Assembly: GCF_000222705.1 (NCBI RefSeq)
Contig: NZ_AFUB01000066.1
Location: 1-64,000 of the forward strand
Direction: 5' to 3'
From: Streptococcus mitis bv. 2 str. SK95
GTDB taxonomy: Bacteria; Bacillota; Bacilli; Lactobacillales; Streptococcaceae
Length of the DNA: 64,000 nucleotides
Shown: piece by piece, positions 58,565 to 64,000 of the stretch
How the letters are laid out: the number at the start of each line of letters is the position of its first letter
Position numbering within the stretch: the first letter of the stretch is position 1
Program-made: the position numbers and the translations under genes
Notes under the pieces: generated by a model
The model's input: the letters and a program-made list of their open reading frames with translations, nothing else
Databases searched by the model: none
Told to the model about the DNA's origin: nothing

Positions 58565-60534
58565 TCTTCTTTCTCCTTTTCTTTTAATTCATCTAAAATA
58601 AGTTGAGTCAATTTTTCTCCTGCTTCTGACAGACTCATATTCTCGATTTGCGCAGCTGCTAGATTAAAGTGACCTCCACCACCCAGATCTTCCATAATAC
58701 GTTGCACATTGATTTTACTACGACTTCGAGCCGAGATAGAGATAAATCCTTGTGTATTTTTTGCTAGAACGAAGCTGGCTTCAATGCCAGACATAGCCAA
58801 CATAGCATCGGCAGCCTTACTGATAACAACTGTGTCATAAGTCGTTGAGTCCTTAGCTTGGGCGATCAAGATATCTGAACCCAACTTATGACCTTGTAAA
58901 ATGAGTTCATTTACCTCACGGTACTCTTCAAAATCTGTCGCAGCAATCTCCTGGATAGCAATACTGTCACTTCCACGTGTTCTGAGATAGCTGGCCACAT
59001 CAAAAGTTCGACTCGTCACGCGAGATGTGAAATTCTTGGTATCCAGCATCATACCAGCCATCAAAACACTAGCCTGCATACGACTCAAACGATTTTTCTT
59101 AGAATTTTGGAACTGAATCAATTCTGTTACCAACTCACTCGCACTGCTTGCCCCACTCTCAATATACGTTATAACGGCATTCTCAGGGAAGTCCTGATCA
59201 CGTCTATGATGGTCAATGACAATGGTTTGAGTAAACAGTTCGTAAAAATCTTTCGATAAAGTCAAAGCTGTCTTTGAATGATCCACTAAAATCAACAACG
59301 AACGATTTGTGACTAACTTCATCGCATCTGTAAGAGGCAAGAGTTTAGTGACTCCTTCTTTCCCCAAGAATTTGACGGCGCGCTCAATGTCTGGCGACAT
59401 TTGTTCTGCATCATAAACAGCATAGCTATTTTCAGTGATATTGCTCGCAAACAACTGCATGCCAACCGCAGATCCCAAGGCATCCATATCCAGATTCTTG
59501 TGACCGACTACAAAGACTTGGTCTACACTGCGAATCTTATCTGAAATAGCTGTCATCATCGCTCTAGTACGTGTTCTTGTTCTTTTAACAGAGGCTGCAG
59601 AGCCACCACCAAAATAGACAGGGTTCTTGGTCTCATCATTTTCCTTGACAACCACTTGGTCCCCACCACGAACCTCAGCTAAGTTCAAGTTCCTTAAAGC
59701 AACTTTCCCTATCTCATCATGATTTCCATCACCATAAGAAAAGCCCATGCTCAAGGTCAATGGCAACTGTCTCTGTTTTGACTCCTCACGAAAGGCATCA
59801 ATCACAGAGAATTTATCATTCATCAAGCCCTCAAGAACTGTGTAATCAGTAAATAGATAAAATCGATCCATCCCCACACGACGAGAGAACATAGCATACT
59901 TACTAGCAAATTCTGAAACAAAATTGGCCACAAAACTATTGATATGGCTGATATCGGAATCGGATGTCGCATCCTCCAAATCATCATAGTTATCTACCGA
60001 GATGACTCCAATGACTGGACGGCTAGTTACCAATTCAACAGTTGCTTCGTATTCCCCTGAAACGTCAAAGAAATACAGGACACCCGAAACCTTGTCCATA
60101 TGAACGGCATAGCGTGTTTCGCCCAAGTTAGCATAAGAACCAGGGTTCCCCACAGAAGCCTTGATAATGGTTTGAATCAAGTCAACATCAATTTCGCCTT
60201 CTTCAGTCGTCAAAATCAACTCAGCATAAGGATTAAACCATTCGACTTCGCCACTAGATAAGTCTAATTTCAGAACACCAACTGGCATTTGATCAAGCAG
60301 CGTGTTCAAGCTATCTTCCGCTTGATGGTTTACGTATTGGATTTGTTCAATTTCGCTCTTTTCATACTGTTTTTTTTGCCATACAAATAAAAGCAGATAA
60401 AGAAGTACAAATAAAAACAAGGCACTGATTGTTACAACATTATTTTGTGAAAAAATAATCAGCATTGTTAAGGTTCCGAAAGTTGCAATCCCTAGTAGAA
60501 CCGCAGAAATCGGAGTTAAATTATTTTTTTTCAT
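58561..60534 (-). CDS. gdpP: c-di-AMP phosphodiesterase GdpP (DHH family)
   Basis: 657 residues from the ATG at 60534 (MKKNNLTP) with 'aagagg' upstream. Two membrane spans (about 10-55), a PAS domain (80-160), a degenerate GGDEF domain (about 170-300), and DHH/DHHA1 domains with '[17 protein letters not shown]' near residue 348, '[11 protein letters not shown]' near 440 and '[12 protein letters not shown]' near 625. Cleaves c-di-AMP to pApA and so affects potassium and wall homeostasis. First gene before rplI and dnaB. Confidence 0.95.
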   Translation of the reverse strand: MKKNNLTPISAVLLGIATFGTLTMLIIFSQNNVVTISALFLFVLLYLLLFVWQKKQYEKSEIEQIQYVNHQAEDSLNTLLDQMPVGVLKLDLSSGEVEWFNPYAELILTTEEGEIDVDLIQTIIKASVGNPGSYANLGETRYAVHMDKVSGVLYFFDVSGEYEATVELVTSRPVIGVISVDNYDDLEDATSDSDISHINSFVANFVSEFASKYAMFSRRVGMDRFYLFTDYTVLEGLMNDKFSVIDAFREESKQRQLPLTLSMGFSYGDGNHDEIGKVALRNLNLAEVRGGDQVVVKENDETKNPVYFGGGSAASVKRTRTRTRAMMTAISDKIRSVDQVFVVGHKNLDMDALGSAVGMQLFASNITENSYAVYDAEQMSPDIERAVKFLGKEGVTKLLPLTDAMKLVTNRSLLILVDHSKTALTLSKDFYELFTQTIVIDHHRRDQDFPENAVITYIESGASSASELVTELIQFQNSKKNRLSRMQASVLMAGMMLDTKNFTSRVTSRTFDVASYLRTRGSDSIAIQEIAATDFEEYREVNELILQGHKLGSDILIAQAKDSTTYDTVVISKAADAMLAMSGIEASFVLAKNTQGFISISARSRSKINVQRIMEDLGGGGHFNLAAAQIENMSLSEAGEKLTQLILDELKEKEKEE

Positions 60535-60642
60535 TCTAAACCTCTTGCGCATTATTATATCACAAAAGCCCTTAAAAAGCGACCTTTAAAAAGTGGTAAG
60601 CCTCCTTTTCCTTATTGATTTTTTTATGGTTTTAATGCAAAA

Positions 60643-60667
60643 AGGAGGATAAGCTAACCATCCTCCT
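60643..60667 (-). terminator. Thiolase terminator
   Basis: AGGAGGAT (60643-60650) and ATCCTCCT (60660-60667), with five T after the stem on the minus strand. Confidence 0.85.
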
Positions 60668-60696
60668 GCACATCTATATACTCTGGTTACTGTCAC

Positions 60697-61875
60697 TTAA
60701 CGTTCAACGATGAGGGCTGTTCCCATCCCTCCTCCGATACAAAGAGTCGCTAACCCAGTTTTAGCATCACGTTTCATCATCTCATGTACCAGCGTCACTA
60801 GTATTCGGCAACCAGAAGCCCCAATTGGGTGACCGAGAGCAATGGCACCACCATTGACATTGACAATATCTGTGTTGAAACCAAGTGTTTTCCCAACCGC
60901 ACAAGCCTGAGCAGCAAAGGCTTCATTTGACTCGATCAAGTCGAGATCATCAATTGTCAAATTGCCTTTTTCAAGAGCCTTGCGAGTCGCATAAATCGGT
61001 CCACATCCCATCATCTTAGGATCCAAACCTGCACTTGCATGCGAACGAATGCGAGCAATGACTGGAAGTCCCAATTCTTCAGCTTTTTCAGCACTCATGA
61101 CCAAGACAGCTGCTGCCCCGTCATTGATTCCTGAAGCATTACCAGCTGTAACTGAACCGTCTTTTTTGAAAACAGGACCTAGCTTAGACAGGCTCTCCAA
61201 GCTAGCATCTTTTCTAGGATATTCATCTGTATCAAAAACGATAGGATCGCCTTTGCGTTGAGGAATGACCACTGGCACAATCTCTTCCTTAAAGCGGCCA
61301 GATTCTATAGCCGCAACTGCTCGTTTTTGTGATTCTAAAGCAAGAGCGTCTTGTTCTTCTCGACTGATACCATATTCTTCAGCCACATTCTCAGCTGTAA
61401 TCCCCATATGGTATTCGTTAAAGGCATCAGACAAACCGTCCTTAATCATGGTATCTACAACTTTCGAATCGCCCATACGGCCGCCCCAACGGAAGTTTGG
61501 CAAAACATATGGAGCCTGACTCATATTTTCTGCACCACCAGCCACGACAATATCTGCATCGCCGCACTGAATCGCTTGAGCAGCTAACTGAACTGCCTTT
61601 AACCCAGAACCACAAACCTTATTAATGGTAAAGGCTGGTGTAAATTCAGGGAGCCCCGCTTGAATGCTCATTTGGCGAGCCACGTTTTGGCCTAAACCTG
61701 CGCCTAGGACATTCCCCATAATCACTTCATCTACCTGCTCTGGTTTAATATTCGCTTTTTCCAAAGCGCTCTTAATGACCAAAGAGCCCAAATCAACAGC
61801 AGAAACATTCTTTAAGCTCCCACCAAAGGAACCTAAAGGAGTTCGCACCGCCGAAACAATCACCACGTCTTTCAT
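60697..61875 (-). CDS. Acetyl-CoA C-acetyltransferase (thiolase)
   Basis: 392 residues from the ATG at 61875, with GGAG 7 bp upstream; an ATG four codons before is less well placed. Thiolase with the active Cys88 in '[12 protein letters not shown]', '[12 protein letters not shown]', the C-terminal '[11 protein letters not shown]' and second Cys in '[11 protein letters not shown]'. Condenses two acetyl-CoA to acetoacetyl-CoA, the entry step of the mevalonate pathway used by streptococci for isoprenoids (pathway role inferred). Stands alone. Confidence 0.93.
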   Translation of the reverse strand: MKDVVIVSAVRTPLGSFGGSLKNVSAVDLGSLVIKSALEKANIKPEQVDEVIMGNVLGAGLGQNVARQMSIQAGLPEFTPAFTINKVCGSGLKAVQLAAQAIQCGDADIVVAGGAENMSQAPYVLPNFRWGGRMGDSKVVDTMIKDGLSDAFNEYHMGITAENVAEEYGISREEQDALALESQKRAVAAIESGRFKEEIVPVVIPQRKGDPIVFDTDEYPRKDASLESLSKLGPVFKKDGSVTAGNASGINDGAAAVLVMSAEKAEELGLPVIARIRSHASAGLDPKMMGCGPIYATRKALEKGNLTIDDLDLIESNEAFAAQACAVGKTLGFNTDIVNVNGGAIALGHPIGASGCRILVTLVHEMMKRDAKTGLATLCIGGGMGTALIVER

Positions 61876-61913
61876 GACTATCTCCATTTATACCTTGTAT
61901 AATGATGCAATAC

Positions 61914-61946
61914 AAAAGTGGTTTACAATTGTGTAAACCACTTTTA
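61914..61946. terminator. Hairpin between hpf and the thiolase gene
   Basis: AAAAGTGGTTTACA (61914-61927) and TGTAAACCACTTTT (61932-61945) form a 14-bp perfect stem with a four-base loop, enough to end hpf transcription. The T-tail is part of the stem. Confidence 0.8.
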
Positions 61947-61962
61947 CATAGTTGTCAAGATT

Positions 61963-62511
61963 TTATGATTCCTTAACTTCTAGCAAACCAACTTCACCAT
62001 CTTCACGACGATACAAAACATTTGTTGTTTGATCTTCTACGTCTACATAGATAAAGAAATCATGTCCCAACAAGTCCATTTGAAGAAGAGCTTCTTCCAA
62101 ATCCATTGGTTTTAAATCAATTTGTTTTGAACGAACCACTTTTGGCTGCACAACATTTGCATCTTCAACTAGAGCATCTGTAAAGAGTTGGCTTGTTGCA
62201 ACTTTATTTTTATTCTTGCGTTCGATTTTTGTTTTATTTTTTCGAATCTGGCGTTCAATTTTATCTGTTACAAGATCGATAGAACCATACATATCTTGAG
62301 AAATATCTTCTGCACGAAGAGTAATTGAGCCAAGTGGAATTGTTACTTCAACTTTTGCTGTTTTTTCACGGTAAACTTTCAAGTTGACACGTGCATCCAA
62401 CTCTTGTTCAGGTTGAAAATATTTTTCGATCTTTTCGAGTTTAGAAACTACATAATTGCGAATTGCTTCTGTTACTTCTAGGTTTTCACCACGGATACTA
62501 TATTTAATCAT
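61963..62511 (-). CDS. hpf: Ribosome hibernation-promoting factor, long form
   Basis: 182 residues: N-terminal ribosome-binding domain ('MIKYSIRGENLEVTEAIRNY' at 1-20) and C-terminal dimerisation domain ('VRSKQIDLKPMDLEEALLQM' near 124, 'GHDFFIYVD'). It pairs 70S ribosomes into 100S dimers in stationary phase. Confidence 0.97.
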   Translation of the reverse strand: MIKYSIRGENLEVTEAIRNYVVSKLEKIEKYFQPEQELDARVNLKVYREKTAKVEVTIPLGSITLRAEDISQDMYGSIDLVTDKIERQIRKNKTKIERKNKNKVATSQLFTDALVEDANVVQPKVVRSKQIDLKPMDLEEALLQMDLLGHDFFIYVDVEDQTTNVLYRREDGEVGLLEVKES

Positions 62512-62552
62512 ATAAGTACCTTCTTTCTAAACATTTTTATTTTTCTAACTAT

Positions 62553-62567
62553 ATTATAACGCTTTCA
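62553..62567 (-). promoter_or_regulatory. hpf promoter -10 with cre-like site
   Basis: -10 TATAAT (62553-62558, minus strand) overlaps TGAAAGCGTTATAA (62554-62567), a cre match with one mismatch (A for C at position 13). Confidence 0.45.
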
Positions 62568-62590
62568 TTTTCATTTTGCAAATTTTTTCC

Positions 62591-63253
62591 TTATCTTACA
62601 AGAGAAAAAGTTTTGACTTCCAATACACCTGCCTCTTCAAAAATTCGCTTCACACGATTGATAGTCGCCCCTGTCGTATAGATGTCATCAATAACCAAAA
62701 TCTTCTTAGGAAGAGGGGCTTCCGTTTTAATATAAAAGGGAATTTCAGTAGCTAATCGTTCTGAGCGATTCTTAGAAGAACTAGCCTTCTCCTCTCTTTT
62801 CCCTAGTAAGTCTTGAAAGGAAAATCCTGCCGCCTCAACCAAACCTTCAACCTGATTAAATCCCCTCTCAAGCAATCTTTCAGGACTTAGAGGAATTAGC
62901 ACAAATTCATAGTCTCCATACTTTTTCAACTCATCTGCAAGTACAGGAGCAAAAACCTTTCTAAGCAGAAAATCCCCATCAAACTTATATCGACTGAAAA
63001 AGTCTTTCATAGCTTGATTATAGGTGAAGATTGCTTTATGATCAACTTGAATCCCATCTTCACACCAAAGTTTACAATCTTGACACGTGGTTAACAACCC
63101 TCTTTTCATGCAGTTTGGACAATGGCCTTCACCAATCTTCTCAAAAGTAGAATCACAAGCTGAGCAAAGATAGTTGTGCTTATTCTTAAACAGTAAGAGG
63201 TGACTAAATGTCAAGTCACTCTTTGTTGACTGATCACATAATAAACAATTCAT
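62591..63253 (-). CDS. comFC: Competence protein ComFC (phosphoribosyltransferase-like)
   Basis: 220 residues. N-terminal zinc ribbon with paired cysteines ('NCLLCDQ', 'CSACDS', 'HCPNCMKRG', 'TCQDCKLWC') and a C-terminal phosphoribosyltransferase fold with 'KILVIDDIYTTGATINRV' near residue 184. Works with ComFA on incoming single-stranded DNA in transformation. Overlaps comFA by 4 bp. Confidence 0.95.
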   Translation of the reverse strand: MNCLLCDQSTKSDLTFSHLLLFKNKHNYLCSACDSTFEKIGEGHCPNCMKRGLLTTCQDCKLWCEDGIQVDHKAIFTYNQAMKDFFSRYKFDGDFLLRKVFAPVLADELKKYGDYEFVLIPLSPERLLERGFNQVEGLVEAAGFSFQDLLGKREEKASSSKNRSERLATEIPFYIKTEAPLPKKILVIDDIYTTGATINRVKRIFEEAGVLEVKTFSLVR

Positions 63254-64000
63254 AATCCCGCCTCCTTGTTCATCTGCTTGATTTCCTTGATTGCCTTTTT
63301 GATGGAAGTATTTAATCCATCATGAAAGAAGAGCAACTCACCAGTTGGTCTGTCCATACTACGCCCAACTCGCCCACCAATCTGAATCAAGCTAGACTTG
63401 GTAAAGAGGCGATGATTGGCCTCCACTACAAAAACATCCACACAAGGGAAGGTAACTCCACGCTCCAAAATTGTCGTACTGATAAGTATCGTCAACTCTC
63501 CATCTCGAAAAGCTTGTACCTGCTCTAATCGATCTACTGTGACTGAGGATACAAAGCCAATGTTTTCATTTGGAAACTGTTCCTGCAAGATCTCTTTTAG
63601 TTTCTCGCCTTTCTTAATCTCTGATGCAAAGATTAACAAGGGATAACCTGTTCTTCTCTGTCTCTCAATAGAGGTCTTTAACTTAGGTGACAACTGACTC
63701 TTATCTAAATAACGATTAAAATCTGATAACCAAACTGGCTTTGGAATGATCAATGGATTTCCATGAAATCGTCTTGGCAAGCTCAACCTTTTTAATTCTC
63801 CAGTGCGAACCTTCTTATCTAACTCATCTGTAGAAGTCGCTGTAAGAAATATCTTTACCCCCTCAACCTTTACACACTTGTTTACAGCATAGTAAAGCAT
63901 AGGGTTGTCAACATAAGGAAAGGCATCTACTTCATCCACTATCAGCAAATCAAAAGCATGATGAAATTTTAATAGCTGATGAGTCGTTGCAACAACTAGT
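63250..64000 (-). CDS. comFA: Competence helicase ComFA, 3' part
   Basis: The frame is open to the window edge, so the 5' part (helicase motif I region) is missing. Visible: 'ATTHQLLKFHHAFDLLIVDE' with motif II DEVD, 'TATSTDELDKKV' (motif III), 'ILISTTILERGVTFP' (motif V) and 'QIGGRVGRS' (motif VI). ComFA is a DEAD-type ATPase that helps pull single-stranded DNA into the cytosol. The competence promoter would lie outside the window. Confidence 0.95.
   Translation of the reverse strand, partial: LVVATTHQLLKFHHAFDLLIVDEVDAFPYVDNPMLYYAVNKCVKVEGVKIFLTATSTDELDKKVRTGELKRLSLPRRFHGNPLIIPKPVWLSDFNRYLDKSQLSPKLKTSIERQRRTGYPLLIFASEIKKGEKLKEILQEQFPNENIGFVSSVTVDRLEQVQAFRDGELTILISTTILERGVTFPCVDVFVVEANHRLFTKSSLIQIGGRVGRSMDRPTGELLFFHDGLNTSIKKAIKEIKQMNKEAGL

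Overview
The window looks like chromosomal DNA from a mitis-group Streptococcus, close to S. mitis / S. oralis / S. pneumoniae. The grounds are low-GC firmicute gene content, a BOX repeat of the pneumococcus/mitis type, a choline-binding murein hydrolase (CbpD type), LPXTG anchoring, and the gene order arc - adc - dlt - hslO - dus - clpC/ctsR - thi transport - cbpD - veg - dnaB - rplI - gdpP - hpf - comFC/comFA, which I recall from the origin-proximal left arm of pneumococcal genomes. Family assignments come from motifs in the translations; no database search was run.

Layout. 1-2.9 kb (+): PadR regulator, DUF1700 and DUF4097 proteins and a membrane protein in one operon. 2.9-6.1 kb (-): DUF4299 protein with a cre-type promoter, tRNA hydroxylase TrhO, a bacteriocin-immunity protein and a CPBP protease. 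6.2-22.2 kb: a host N-glycan utilisation region with an ABC importer lacking its own ATPase (two permeases plus lipoprotein), a lipoprotein, GH20, ROK, GH38 and GH125 proteins on the minus strand, GH92 on the plus strand, and a frameshifted GH29 fucosidase. A 199-bp BOX element supplies the GH125 stop codon. 22.2-22.9 kb is non-coding: paired DnaA-type boxes, a minus-strand promoter, and the arc promoter with a cre site. 22.9-29.4 kb (+): arginine deiminase operon arcABCD plus an M20 dipeptidase. 29.5-33.0 kb (-): zinc operon adcRCBA with an AdcR operator. 33.1-35.1 kb (-): LPXTG 5'-nucleotidase. 35.3-39.7 kb (-): dltXABCD. 40.0-41.9 kb (+): hslO and a dus gene.

41.9-46.3 kb (-): DUF1275 protein, Ser-rich lipoprotein, and an NAD-salvage operon nadR-pnuC-Nudix/HTH. 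Here I recall cbpA and a two-component system (hk06/rr06) in pneumococcus. 46.4-49.3 kb (-): ctsR-clpC with a CtsR operator. 49.5-52.4 kb (-): TPP-riboswitch-controlled thiamine-precursor transport. 52.5-55.2 kb (-): polA. 55.2-56.3 kb (-): CbpD-like hydrolase with a degenerate competence box. 56.4-60.5 kb (-): gdpP-rplI-dnaB-veg. 60.7-64.0 kb (-): thiolase, hpf, comFC and the 3' part of comFA.

How it works together. The glycan block can import and trim N-glycans (mannosidases GH38/GH92/GH125, hexosaminidase GH20, fucosidase GH29), with CcpA-type operators at its importer and at the arc operon. The rest is envelope charge (dlt), zinc uptake (adc), heat-shock proteolysis (ctsR/clpC, hslO), replication and ribosome housekeeping, and late competence (comF, cbpD). 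I found no mobile element, prophage, CRISPR array, rRNA or tRNA, and no clear unprecedented multi-gene system. The most unusual non-coding signals are the DnaA-box/hairpin leader at 22.2-22.5 kb, a parS-like site at 9.86 kb, a long structured spacer between arcB and arcC, terminators that share DNA with the next promoter, and an apparently leaderless hslO transcript.
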